DNA from: Acidobacteriota bacterium
GTDB lineage: Bacteria; Acidobacteriota; Polarisedimenticolia; J045
NCBI GenBank assembly: GCA_020350085.1
Contig: CP070706.1
Location: forward strand, 1,012,822 to 1,026,813
DNA length: 13,992 nt
Reading direction: 5' to 3'
The position numbers and the translations under genes were made by a program. The notes under the pieces were generated by a model that did no database searches, had not been told where the DNA came from, and was given only the letters and a program-made list of their open reading frames with translations. Below are positions 1-7,584 of this stretch, piece after piece. The first letter of the stretch is position 1. Each line of letters starts with the position of its first letter.

Positions 1-9
1 GAGGCCGCG

Positions 10-783
10 ATGACTTGGATCGGGTGGCTGAGCGGAGGCCCGGAGGATGGCGGGCGGGCGATGTCCCGAGACGAGATCCTCGCGCGCCGTTTCAGCGAGC
101 AGGATGCCGGATCCAGAATCGTACGGGTCCACGGCTGGCTGCGACCGACGTTGAGCTATGGCCGCGGGCAGCGCCTCGCGCCTGCGCGGCTCGACGAGCT
201 GCGCGGCGCGGGAATCGATAGGGTCCGACGTCCGACGGGCGGGGGTTGGCTGCTGCACCTGCCGGGAGATCTCGCCGTGACGCTGGCGGTGGCCGGACCG
301 CTGCGAGCCGGGCAGCTGCGCGGCGCAGCGCGTTTCGTCTCGCGCCTGATCGCGACGATGCTGCAGGAAGCCGGACTCGCCGCCGCGGCGAGCCTCGGCG
401 GCGGCCCGGAGCGTCGCCGGGAGGAGATCTGCTTTCAGCGTGTCGACCGCGACGAGGTCACGGTCGACGGCATCAAGGTCGCCGGGGTCGCGGTCGCGCG
501 TTTGGGGCGCTCCGGCCTGGTCCAGGCGGCGATGCCGCTCGAGCCCGCTCCGCCGGAACTCGAGCAGCTGGCCGCGCGGTGGGACCCGAAACGGGCCGCC
601 GCCGCCGCGGTGACGCAGGCCGTGGACCGCGTCTGGCTTCGTCGGGCGGCACGAGCGGCGGCTGGCCGGCTGGCGGGCGCCGCGGTGCGGCGAGCGAGCT
701 GGTCGCCGGATCTGCTTCGCGAAGCCGAGCGGCTCGTCGGCCGTCTCGATCGAATCCCAGCTGCGGCGCGGGAGCCGTCGTGA
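10..783 (+). CDS. Lipoate-protein ligase A / octanoyltransferase (LplA/LipM-fold) family protein
   Basis: This is a cofactor-transfer enzyme of the biotin/lipoate ligase fold, expected to act in the cytoplasm on lipoyl domains of 2-oxoacid dehydrogenases or GcvH. The N-terminus (TW...GPEDGGRAMSRDEIL) matches the usual start of the family. R73-R74-P-T-G77-G78-G79 followed by H83 is the substrate-binding RRxTGGGxxxH motif. D153-G-I-K156-V-A-G is the lysine motif that contacts the acyl-adenylate. C141 in 'ICF' lies exactly 15 residues before K156, the spacing I recall for the catalytic Cys of LipM-type octanoyltransferases, so the reaction could be octanoyl transfer rather than ATP-dependent ligation. 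At 257 residues it lacks the C-terminal accessory domain of E. coli LplA. The frame is open to the window edge, but ATG at 10 fits the family start. It overlaps the next gene by GTGA. The fold assignment is firm; substrate and reaction are not. Confidence 0.8.
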   Translation: MTWIGWLSGGPEDGGRAMSRDEILARRFSEQDAGSRIVRVHGWLRPTLSYGRGQRLAPARLDELRGAGIDRVRRPTGGGWLLHLPGDLAVTLAVAGPLRAGQLRGAARFVSRLIATMLQEAGLAAAASLGGGPERRREEICFQRVDRDEVTVDGIKVAGVAVARLGRSGLVQAAMPLEPAPPELEQLAARWDPKRAAAAAVTQAVDRVWLRRAARAAAGRLAGAAVRRASWSPDLLREAERLVGRLDRIPAAAREPS

Positions 784-1535
784 CGGCGCCCCGCGCGGCG
801 TGGGCCGCTCTGATCTTTCTCTCGGCTCTGCCCGCAGCGCACGGCTGCCGCGGCATCGGGGGAGGGCTCGCGCACGACGATCCGCGGACCGACCGCGCAA
901 CTTCCGCTCCGGCGACGGGCCCTGTGCTTCAGATCATGCACCGCTCGGCGCGCTCGCGCAGCGGCGAGCTGTATCCGTCGGCGATCGCCACGGCGGCCGA
1001 CCTGGCGATGGTCGAACTCTCGGGACACGAGCTGCCCTTCGAAGCGTGGGCGAGCCTGGCGGACGCGAGCGGCGCGCCGCCGGTGATCGTCGATCTTCCG
1101 GGGGGCTCCGCGCTGGCTCGAGCCGTGCGCGAGCGGCTCGCGATCGCCCTCGGTCTCGAAGTGGAACTGGTCGGCGATTGGCCGCTGCCAGCGGCCAAGG
1201 AGTCCTGGCGTCGCTGCCTCGTCGTGATCGCACCGGTATGGAGCGCCGACGGGACCGAGCCCCGTCTCGAGGCGATCGCCGAAGCGCTCGAGACGCGCGG
1301 CTATCCGCAGCCGGACCTCGTGCTTTCCGATCTGTTCACGCCGAGGATCGGGGCCGAGTCGTGGGCGGCGGACACTCTCGTGGCCGCCTCGGGGTGGAAG
1401 CCGGTCGCGCTGGTCAGCCGCTACATTCTCGAGGCACGAGCGCGCGGTCGCGTTCCCGACGCGGGTGCGCTCGCTGCGGCGCTCCAGATCAGTCTCGACG
1501 AGCTGGAGTGGAAAAGAAAGGCCCTGGCGCGTTGA
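780..1535 (+). CDS. Hypothetical probable lipoprotein
   Basis: I do not recognise this 251-residue protein. The start is taken as GTG at 780, which overlaps the TGA of the upstream gene as GTGA, a typical translational-coupling arrangement; the longer open frame upstream is a shadow of that gene. From this start the N-terminus is a basic residue (R5), a hydrophobic stretch at about residues 7-20, and a possible lipobox A20-H-G-C23, suggesting a lipid-anchored envelope protein. The -3 alanine and -2 histidine make a weak lipobox. The mature part is alanine-, arginine- and glutamate-rich with predicted alternating strands and helices, including VIVDLPGGSALA and PDLVLSDLFTPRIG, and no repeats or further membrane segments. 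It lies 44 bp before the cystathionine beta-synthase gene on the same strand, so co-transcription is likely. A functional link is not evident. Confidence 0.7.
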   Translation: MTAPRAAWAALIFLSALPAAHGCRGIGGGLAHDDPRTDRATSAPATGPVLQIMHRSARSRSGELYPSAIATAADLAMVELSGHELPFEAWASLADASGAPPVIVDLPGGSALARAVRERLAIALGLEVELVGDWPLPAAKESWRRCLVVIAPVWSADGTEPRLEAIAEALETRGYPQPDLVLSDLFTPRIGAESWAADTLVAASGWKPVALVSRYILEARARGRVPDAGALAAALQISLDELEWKRKALAR

Positions 1536-1579
1536 GTGAGCGTCGCGTTCGATGGGAGCAAGCCAAAGGCAGGACAGTG

Positions 1580-2947
1580 ATGATCTACGACAACATCCTG
1601 GATGTGATCGGTAAGACCCCGCTCGTGCAACTCCGCCGTGTGGGCGCCCAGCTGCGGTGCCGGCTGTTCGCGAAGTGCGAGTTTCTCAATCCGGGCGGTT
1701 CGGTCAAGGACCGCATCGGTTACCGGATGGTGCTCGACGCCGAGAAGCAGGGCCGCATCAAGCCCGGCGACACGCTGATCGAGCCGACGAGCGGCAACAC
1801 GGGCATCGGCCTCGCGCTCGCGGGGGCCGTGCGCGGTTACCGCGTCGTCATCACGATGCCGGAGAAAATGAGCCGCGAGAAGCAGGTCGTGCTGGAGGCG
1901 CTCGGGGCGGAGATCGTTCGAACGCCGACCGAGGCGGCGTGGGACTCGCCGGAGAGTCACATCAGCGTCGCGCGCCGGCTGCGCGATGAGCTCCCTAACG
2001 CGCACATCCTCGATCAGTATGCGAATCCGTCGAACCCAGACGTCCACTTTGACGACACCGCCCAGGAAATCCTCGACGATCTCGACGGCGACGTGGACAT
2101 GGTGGTCGTCGGTGCGGGCACGGGGGGAACTATCAGTGGCGTCGCGCGACGGATCAAGCAGGAGCGGCCGAGCTGCCTCATCGTCGGCGCCGACCCGGTC
2201 GGCTCCATTCTGGCTGGCGGCGATTACGTCGCACCGTACAAAGTCGAGGGCATCGGCTACGACTTCATCCCGGACGTACTCGATGGGAAGCTGGTCGACG
2301 TGTGGGTCAAGACCACCGATCGTGCGTCTTTTCTGCTGGCGCGGCGGTTGATACGCGAAGAGGGACTGCTTTGCGGAGGCTCGAGCGGTTCGGTGCTCTA
2401 CGCGGCACTCAAAGAAGCCCGGCGTCTCGGTCCGAGCCAGAACTGCGTCGTCGTCCTTCCCGACGGCGTGCGCAACTACATGACCAAGTTCGTCGACGAC
2501 AAGTGGATGCGCGACAACCGGTTCCTGCGGGCCGAAGCGCAGCACGGCACCGTCGGTGACCTGGCTGCCGCGCGGCCGGCTCAGCAGCTGGTCACGATCG
2601 GTCCTTCGGACACACCGCACAGTGCGATCGAGCTGATGCGTCGGACCGGCATCTCGCAGATCCCGGTGGTGCAAGACGGTCGGCTGGTCGGGCTGTTGAC
2701 CGAAGAGAGCCTGCTCGAGTTCCTTTCCTCCGGCCAGACGACCGGTGGCGCGAGCGTGGCCGGCATGATGAAGCGCTCCGTGCCGACGGTGGAGCAGACG
2801 TCTCCGATCGACGCGTTGCAGGATGTTCTCCTGCAGTCCGATTGCGCCGTGCTCGTCGACGCGCATCACCGACCGACCTCGATCGTGACCAAGATCGACC
2901 TCGTCGAGTGGATGGTCGCCAGGCAAGGCGAGGGCGAAGAGATCTGA
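1580..2947 (+). CDS. cbs: Cystathionine beta-synthase
   Basis: This PLP enzyme of transsulfuration condenses serine (or O-acetylserine) with homocysteine to cystathionine, and can also release H2S. It has 455 residues, the usual size for the bacterial two-module form. The catalytic core covers about residues 1-325, with the PLP lysine K43 in NPGGSVKDRIG, the substrate loop TSGNTG (70-75), a GAGTGGT phosphate-binding loop (178-184) and GGSSGS (266-271). The tail carries two CBS (Bateman) domains at about 330-390 and 395-452, including GISQIPVV and VGLLTEE, the usual AdoMet or nucleotide regulatory module. The tail separates it from plain cysteine synthase. The start could be ATG 1580 or the adjacent GTG 1577; the Shine-Dalgarno is a modest AAAGGCAGG at 1565-1573. 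No cystathionine gamma-lyase gene lies next to it; the gene downstream is convergent. Confidence 0.92.
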   Translation: MIYDNILDVIGKTPLVQLRRVGAQLRCRLFAKCEFLNPGGSVKDRIGYRMVLDAEKQGRIKPGDTLIEPTSGNTGIGLALAGAVRGYRVVITMPEKMSREKQVVLEALGAEIVRTPTEAAWDSPESHISVARRLRDELPNAHILDQYANPSNPDVHFDDTAQEILDDLDGDVDMVVVGAGTGGTISGVARRIKQERPSCLIVGADPVGSILAGGDYVAPYKVEGIGYDFIPDVLDGKLVDVWVKTTDRASFLLARRLIREEGLLCGGSSGSVLYAALKEARRLGPSQNCVVVLPDGVRNYMTKFVDDKWMRDNRFLRAEAQHGTVGDLAAARPAQQLVTIGPSDTPHSAIELMRRTGISQIPVVQDGRLVGLLTEESLLEFLSSGQTTGGASVAGMMKRSVPTVEQTSPIDALQDVLLQSDCAVLVDAHHRPTSIVTKIDLVEWMVARQGEGEEI

Positions 2948-2955
2948 TGGCCGAC

Positions 2956-5673
2956 TTACGGATCGACCGGCGTCGTCAGGGGGCGCACCGTTCGCGACCG
3001 ATTCGGCTCCAACACCTCGACCGGCCAGCCGTCGACGCCGGTGCGCAGCCGTGCCGGTAGCGCCTCGTCGGGCTCAGGCGCTTCCGGATCGACGGCTTTC
3101 TGATCACGCAGTTCGTCGAGCACGTCGTCGCGTTCTTCTGCTCGCAGCTGCGCCTCGGTCATCGCCAGAGGCAGCCGGCTGAGGTACTCGGACCACTCGG
3201 CCGCGCCCCATGCGAGGGCGACGGCGCCGCTCATCTTCTCGTTCCATCGAAACCGCAGCCCGCGCCCGCCACCGATGACTTGCAGCTTTTCCGGGGCGAG
3301 GCTGACCCAACGCGCGACCTCGGCAGGCGGCACGACCAGCGCGCCGTCAGAGCGGATCGGGAACGCCTGAAGCGGGTAGGGAAGCCGTGCGCGCAGGTGC
3401 TCGCGTGGTGAGCAGCGGTCCAGGTTCTCGCGACCGAGCGGCACCGATTCCAAAGCGAGCGGCGCGCAGCTGATCTCGGAACGAGCCGCCAGTCCGGTGC
3501 GCTGGTCGATCAGCGTGCGGCGCACCCCGGGTGGACGGATGAACTCCTCGATCGGCTGGCCGGCGAGAGCTTCCTGCAAGAACCGGATCCAGATCGGCAA
3601 CGCCGCCCGCGCTCCGGTCTCGCGTTTGCCGAGCGTCTCGCGCAGATCGTGTCCGACCCACACACCGACCGCCATCGAGGGTGTGAAGCCGATGAACCAG
3701 GCATCGGTGTAATCGTCGGTCGTGCCGGTCTTTCCGCCCACGGGCCGGCCGAGCACGCGCGCCGCGCGACCGGTGCCGCGCAGCACGACGCCCTCGAGCA
3801 GAGAGGCCATCTGCGCCGCGATCTCTGGCGAGAGGACTTCTTTGGCCGTCGGGTTCGACTCCCACAGCGACTGGCGCTGCGCGTCACGCACGCTGCGCAC
3901 GAGCTGCGGTTCGACGAGCACGCCGCCGTTGACGAACGCGCCGTAGGCGGCGACGAGATCGACGAGGCGGACCTCGAACGACCCGAGCGCGGCAGAAGGG
4001 TAGGGGCGGAGCGCACTGGCGATCCCGAGCCGGCGCGCCAGCTCGATGGCCGGGCGATAGCCGAGCGTATCCAGCAAGCGTACGGTGGGGATGTTCCGCG
4101 AGTGTTCCAGCGCGTGTCGCAGCGTAACGTACCCCTCATAGTCGCGCTCGAAGTTTTCGGGCTGGTAGGGGTTCTCGCCGGCGAGCGCGGGCACCGCGAA
4201 CGGTGCGTCGTAGATCCGCTGAGTCGGCAAGAAACCTTGCTCGAACGCGGCAGCATAGACGAACGGCTTGAACGCCGAGCCAGCCTGACGCCGCGCCTGC
4301 ATCGCACGATTGAACTCGCTGGCGCGGAAATCCTTGCCGCCCACGAGCGCCAGCACATCGCCCGTGTTGGCGTCCATCGCGATCAGCGCTGCCTCCGGGT
4401 TCGGCTCGGACGCCAGCTCGGCGCGCGTCACGGCGCCCGTCTCGTCAACCTCGAGCACTCGGATGGGGACCAGGGTGTTCGGGCGCAGCAGCTTGTCTGC
4501 TGCGCGCACGCCGGTCCACTCGATCTGCTCGCGGCCGAGTTCCAACTCGGCGCCAGTCACCCTCACCAGCGCACGCTGGGCGGTCACATCGATGACGACG
4601 GCGGGCAGCACGTCATCGACGCGCGCCGGCTCGCTCCACGCGGCATCGACGTAGTCGGCGGCCGTCGTGTCCTCGGGGAGCGGCTCGCCCGCCGGCAACT
4701 GCTTGTAGCGCCGGCCGTACTCGTCGAGGCCCCACGCGACGGCGCGCTCGGCAGCGCGCTGCATGTCCTGATCGATCGTCGTTTGCACTTCGAGGCCGTC
4801 GCGGTAGACCGCCGTTTGGCCGTACTGCGCGACGAGCCAGCGCCGGACCTGCTCGACGAAGTACAGGCCGCGCTCGCGCGAGGAGATCCTCTCCGTCAGC
4901 ACGATCGGCTCTTCGCTCGCCGCGCGGGCGGCTTCGGCGGGCAGCACGCCCTCGGCCACCATGCGCGCGAGCACGTGATTACGCCGCCGGAGGGCCCGCT
5001 CGGGATGGCGCACCGGCGTCAGGTCTTCGGGGACCTGTGCGATGCCGGCGAGCAGCGCCGCCTCCGGAAGCGTCAGGTCCTTTGCGGGCTTGCCGAAGTA
5101 GAACCGCGCCGCGGCTTCGACGCCGTAGCGGCCATGGCCGAGATAGATGCTGTTGCAGTAGAAGGTGAGGATCTCTTCCTTCGAGTAATGACGCTCGATG
5201 TGGGTGGCGAGAATCGCTTCCTTGATCTTTCTGACGAGCGCCTTACGCCGGCTCAGAAACTGCTGGCGTGCGAGCTGCATCGTCAGCGTGCTGGCCCCCT
5301 CGACGCCGAAGTCCAGCGTGCGCACCGTGGCCCACGTGGCGCGCACGACGGCGCGAGGATCCACGCCGAAGTGCTCGTAAAAGCGCGGATCCTCCGTGGC
5401 GAGCAGCGCTCGGACGTAGTGCGGGCTGATCTCATCCAGCGTGACGAGTACGCGGCGGTGCTCGGCGAACGAGTGCAGTGACTGCCCGTGACGATCGTTG
5501 AGCACCGTGACGCGCGACAGGCTGCTGAGGGTCAGATTCTCGTTGAGGTTCTCGATGCCCGGCAGATCGCGGGTCAGCGCCACGCCGGTGACGATGCCAG
5601 CGACGAGCGCGACCGCGTTCACGATCGCGAGCGCCAGCCAGCCGCGTCGAGTCAGGTTCCACATGTGGTCCAT
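2956..5673 (-). CDS. Class A penicillin-binding protein (bifunctional peptidoglycan synthase, PBP1A type)
   Basis: This inner-membrane enzyme polymerises and cross-links peptidoglycan in the periplasm. It has 905 residues from ATG at 5673; ATG at 5664 is an alternative, and neither has a strong Shine-Dalgarno. A short basic tail and one membrane anchor occupy about residues 11-33. The GT51 glycosyltransferase follows, with catalytic E94 in TEDPRFYEHFG, GASTLTMQ (126-133), a RKIKEAI motif and the ILTFYCNSIYLGHGRYG segment. An OB-like insert precedes the transpeptidase, whose three motifs are all intact: S466-A-F-K469, S525-R-N527 and K648-T-G650. The family is mrcA/ponA-like. About 110 residues follow the transpeptidase, rich in acidic residues and proline near the end, and not recognised as a BiPBP C-terminal domain. 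The stop lies 8 bp from the convergent cystathionine beta-synthase stop. The frame is open upstream to 5919, but that part reads antisense into the MFS gene and is discounted. Confidence 0.93.
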   Translation of the reverse strand: MDHMWNLTRRGWLALAIVNAVALVAGIVTGVALTRDLPGIENLNENLTLSSLSRVTVLNDRHGQSLHSFAEHRRVLVTLDEISPHYVRALLATEDPRFYEHFGVDPRAVVRATWATVRTLDFGVEGASTLTMQLARQQFLSRRKALVRKIKEAILATHIERHYSKEEILTFYCNSIYLGHGRYGVEAAARFYFGKPAKDLTLPEAALLAGIAQVPEDLTPVRHPERALRRRNHVLARMVAEGVLPAEAARAASEEPIVLTERISSRERGLYFVEQVRRWLVAQYGQTAVYRDGLEVQTTIDQDMQRAAERAVAWGLDEYGRRYKQLPAGEPLPEDTTAADYVDAAWSEPARVDDVLPAVVIDVTAQRALVRVTGAELELGREQIEWTGVRAADKLLRPNTLVPIRVLEVDETGAVTRAELASEPNPEAALIAMDANTGDVLALVGGKDFRASEFNRAMQARRQAGSAFKPFVYAAAFEQGFLPTQRIYDAPFAVPALAGENPYQPENFERDYEGYVTLRHALEHSRNIPTVRLLDTLGYRPAIELARRLGIASALRPYPSAALGSFEVRLVDLVAAYGAFVNGGVLVEPQLVRSVRDAQRQSLWESNPTAKEVLSPEIAAQMASLLEGVVLRGTGRAARVLGRPVGGKTGTTDDYTDAWFIGFTPSMAVGVWVGHDLRETLGKRETGARAALPIWIRFLQEALAGQPIEEFIRPPGVRRTLIDQRTGLAARSEISCAPLALESVPLGRENLDRCSPREHLRARLPYPLQAFPIRSDGALVVPPAEVARWVSLAPEKLQVIGGGRGLRFRWNEKMSGAVALAWGAAEWSEYLSRLPLAMTEAQLRAEERDDVLDELRDQKAVDPEAPEPDEALPARLRTGVDGWPVEVLEPNRSRTVRPLTTPVDP

Positions 5674-5799
5674 TGTAATGTTCGTTTGCCGGGGAGTCCG
5701 GGGGAGCCTCCCGCCGCGCTGTGCGGGCGGGCTCTTGCTTTCGAGCGGCGTTGCCCCGAGCATGGCGCGTTGGCCACGAACCAACGTTGTGGAGGGTGA
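5674..5799. promoter_or_regulatory. Divergent intergenic region with imperfect inverted repeat
   Basis: This 126-bp gap between the divergent PBP and MFS genes must hold both promoters. I see no convincing -35/-10 pair. The clearest structure is an imperfect hairpin in which GAGCCTCCCGC (5704-5714) faces GCGGGCGGGCTC (5723-5734), followed on the + strand by TTGCTTTC. It could be an operator or attenuator-like hairpin, or just GC-rich chance pairing. Confidence 0.35.
5791..5796 (+). promoter_or_regulatory. Ribosome binding site of the MFS gene
   Basis: GGAGGG lies just before ATG 5800 and is a strong Shine-Dalgarno. It fixes the start of the MFS gene at this ATG and excludes the long shadow frame beginning at 5721. 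Confidence 0.75.
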
Positions 5800-7095
5800 A
5801 TGCGAGACCCCGGCCACTATCAGCAGCGGACCGTCTGGTCCTGGGCGCTGTACGATTTCGCCAACTCGCCGTTCACGACGCTCGTCGTGACGTTCATCTA
5901 CGCGACCTACTTCACTCAAGCGATCGCTTCGGATCCGATCCGCGGCACGGCGTTGTGGTCGCGCGGCGTGACGGTCACGGCGCTCGTCGTGGCGTTCTTG
6001 TCACCTGTGTTGGGTGCGCTCGCGGACCGCGGAGGATACCGCAAGCGGATGCTGGCTCTCGCCACGAGCGTCGCGATCGCGGCGACGATCGGCCTGTATT
6101 TCATCGAGCCCGGCCAGGCCGCGGCGGCGCTGATCGTGTTCGTGATCGCCAACATCGCCTTCGAGATCGGCGGCGTGTTCTACAACGCATTCCTGCCCGA
6201 CATCGCACCGCCGGACAAGATCGGCCGCGTGTCCGGCTACGGCTGGGGTCTCGGCTACGTAGGTGGGCTCGCCGCGCTGGTGCTGGCGTTGGTGCTGCTC
6301 GTGCAACCGGAAACACCGGTCTTCGGCTTTTCGAAGACTGCCGGCGAGAACGTGCGCGCGACGAACCTGCTGGTCGCTGTCTGGTTCATCGTGTTCAGTC
6401 TGCCGCTGTTCGCGTTCGTCAGCGAGGACAAGTCCCAAGTCTCCAGACGGGGAAAGATCGTTCGCGAGACGATCGTGCAGCTGCGAGAAACGATCACGCA
6501 CGTGCGCCGCTATCGTCAGATAGTGCGCTTTCTGATCGCGCGGCTGGTCTACAACGATGGACTGGTGACGATCTTCGCTTTCGGCGGAATCTATGCCGCC
6601 GAAACGTTCGGCTTCACGCTCCAAGAGGTCATGATCTTCGGCATCGTGCTCAACGTCGCTGCGGGCCTCGGCGCGTTCGTGTTCGGCTATCTCGACGACG
6701 TTCTGGGCGGTAAGCGCACGATCGTCGTCACGCTGATCGGCCTGATCGTGGCCACGCTGATGGCCGTCGTCGCGCCGACGAAGCCCTGGCTGTGGGCCGC
6801 CGGCGTGATCATCGGCATCTTCGTCGGACCGAACCAGTCGGCCAGTCGCTCGCTGATGGGCCGCTTCGTCCCGGCCGAGGCCGAAAACGAGTTCGTCGGT
6901 TTCTTCGCGTTCTCGGGGAAGCTGACGGCGTTCGCCGGCCCGCTGTCTCTGGGCATCCTGACCGAGGCCTTCGGCTCGCAACGCGCGGGCGTGTCGATCG
7001 TGCTGGTGATGTTCGTGGTTGGTCTGGTCCTTCTGGCATTCGTCGACGAGCGAGAGGGCCGCGACGCGGCGCAAAGGCAGGCCGTGACGGCGTAA
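5800..7095 (+). CDS. UMF1 family MFS transporter (Atg22-like)
   Basis: This is a polytopic inner-membrane transporter of 431 residues, the normal size for a 12-helix major facilitator. The N-terminal signature WSWALYDFANSPF (about residues 13-25) is diagnostic for the UMF1/Atg22-like family. It is followed by the MFS loop motif GALADRGGYRKRML between helices 2 and 3, and a second-half loop VFGYLDDVLGGKR. Hydrophobic segments run through the whole length with a basic central loop around residues 210-235 (EDKSQVSRRGKIVRE). Substrates are not known for most bacterial UMF1 proteins; fungal Atg22 exports amino acids from the vacuole. The start at 5800 is set by GGAGGG just upstream. It is transcribed away from the PBP gene, with no evident functional partner nearby. 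It is the last high-GC gene before the composition drops. Confidence 0.9.
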   Translation: MRDPGHYQQRTVWSWALYDFANSPFTTLVVTFIYATYFTQAIASDPIRGTALWSRGVTVTALVVAFLSPVLGALADRGGYRKRMLALATSVAIAATIGLYFIEPGQAAAALIVFVIANIAFEIGGVFYNAFLPDIAPPDKIGRVSGYGWGLGYVGGLAALVLALVLLVQPETPVFGFSKTAGENVRATNLLVAVWFIVFSLPLFAFVSEDKSQVSRRGKIVRETIVQLRETITHVRRYRQIVRFLIARLVYNDGLVTIFAFGGIYAAETFGFTLQEVMIFGIVLNVAAGLGAFVFGYLDDVLGGKRTIVVTLIGLIVATLMAVVAPTKPWLWAAGVIIGIFVGPNQSASRSLMGRFVPAEAENEFVGFFAFSGKLTAFAGPLSLGILTEAFGSQRAGVSIVLVMFVVGLVLLAFVDEREGRDAAQRQAVTA

Positions 7096-7584
7096 GCACC
7101 GAGCAGAGCCGGGCACCGTCGTCGGGGAGTCTTGGGGTTAAGGGCGGCGGGTTCGACTCCGGCGGCCTTCGGGAAACCGCGACACAATGGTTCCCTCCCG
7201 GTTACGGCCCGCAAAGCGTTCGCGTACCGCTTGCGGTGTTACTGCGAGCGTGTCGCCATTACCCCGGTTTCATGGAACTCCTACAAGCGACTGCCTCTAC
7301 GCCGTACCATTTCAATTCGAGGATGCGCGCGATTTGCAGGTGGACCCAGTTCAGGGCCTCCGGATGGAATGCCGTCCAGTCTGGAGGGGAAGGTCGTGGT
7401 CGATTCCATTCGTCTTAATTTGCAGGTCAAGAGAGACGGACCTTCCTGTCTGGAAGGAAGTTCTTGGGGAAGAGAGAGGAGGGAGTATTGAAAGACGGCG
7501 TCTTCGCACGCCAGGAATGCTCTCCACAGAGCAGATGGATTGTTGACAGAAGCGACGGCATGGAGAAGAGAAAAGAGGTGGCAG
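7096..7584 (+). other. 489-bp non-coding region upstream of the cytochrome gene, with hairpins
   Basis: I find no credible gene here; the open frames are short, overlap one another and resemble no family. The GC content is visibly lower than to the left. Three inverted repeats stand out. GGGAAACC (7171-7178) pairs with GGTTCCC (7189-7195) and may end the MFS transcript. CCGCAAAGCG (7209-7218) pairs with CGCTTGCGG (7228-7236) with one bulged A. CAAGA...CCTTCC (7428-7446) pairs with GGAAGG...TCTTG (7452-7466). A tRNA-like T-loop (GGGTTCGACTCC, 7149-7160) occurs without the rest of a tRNA. TTGACA at 7543-7548 has no fitting -10 box. Confidence 0.5.
7575..7580 (+). promoter_or_regulatory. Ribosome binding site of the cytochrome gene
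   Basis: GAGGTG ends four bases before ATG 7585. It places the start there, directly ahead of the signal peptide, rather than at upstream in-frame codons. Confidence 0.7.

Noticed and set aside
1421..2926. 501-codon open frame antisense to cystathionine beta-synthase
   Set aside because: It mirrors a fully conserved gene in GC-rich DNA, has low-complexity R/D/H-rich sequence, and matches no family.
3649..5481. 610-codon open frame antisense to the class A PBP
   Set aside because: It is a composition shadow of an intact PBP with all catalytic motifs. Its sequence is Arg/His/Glu-rich and without recognisable domains.
6001..7116. 371-codon open frame antisense to the MFS transporter
   Set aside because: Highly charged D/H/R/Q-rich sequence is typical of the antisense of hydrophobic GC-rich genes.
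7130..7175. tRNA- or tmRNA-like T-arm (GGGTTCGACTCC)
   Set aside because: The possible T-stem has a mismatch and no matching 5' acceptor strand, D-arm or anticodon arm is found upstream. It is at most a fragment.
7543..7571. TTGACA as a -35 box for the cytochrome gene
   Set aside because: The position 17 bp downstream reads AAGAGA, not a -10 box, and would leave almost no leader before ATG 7585.
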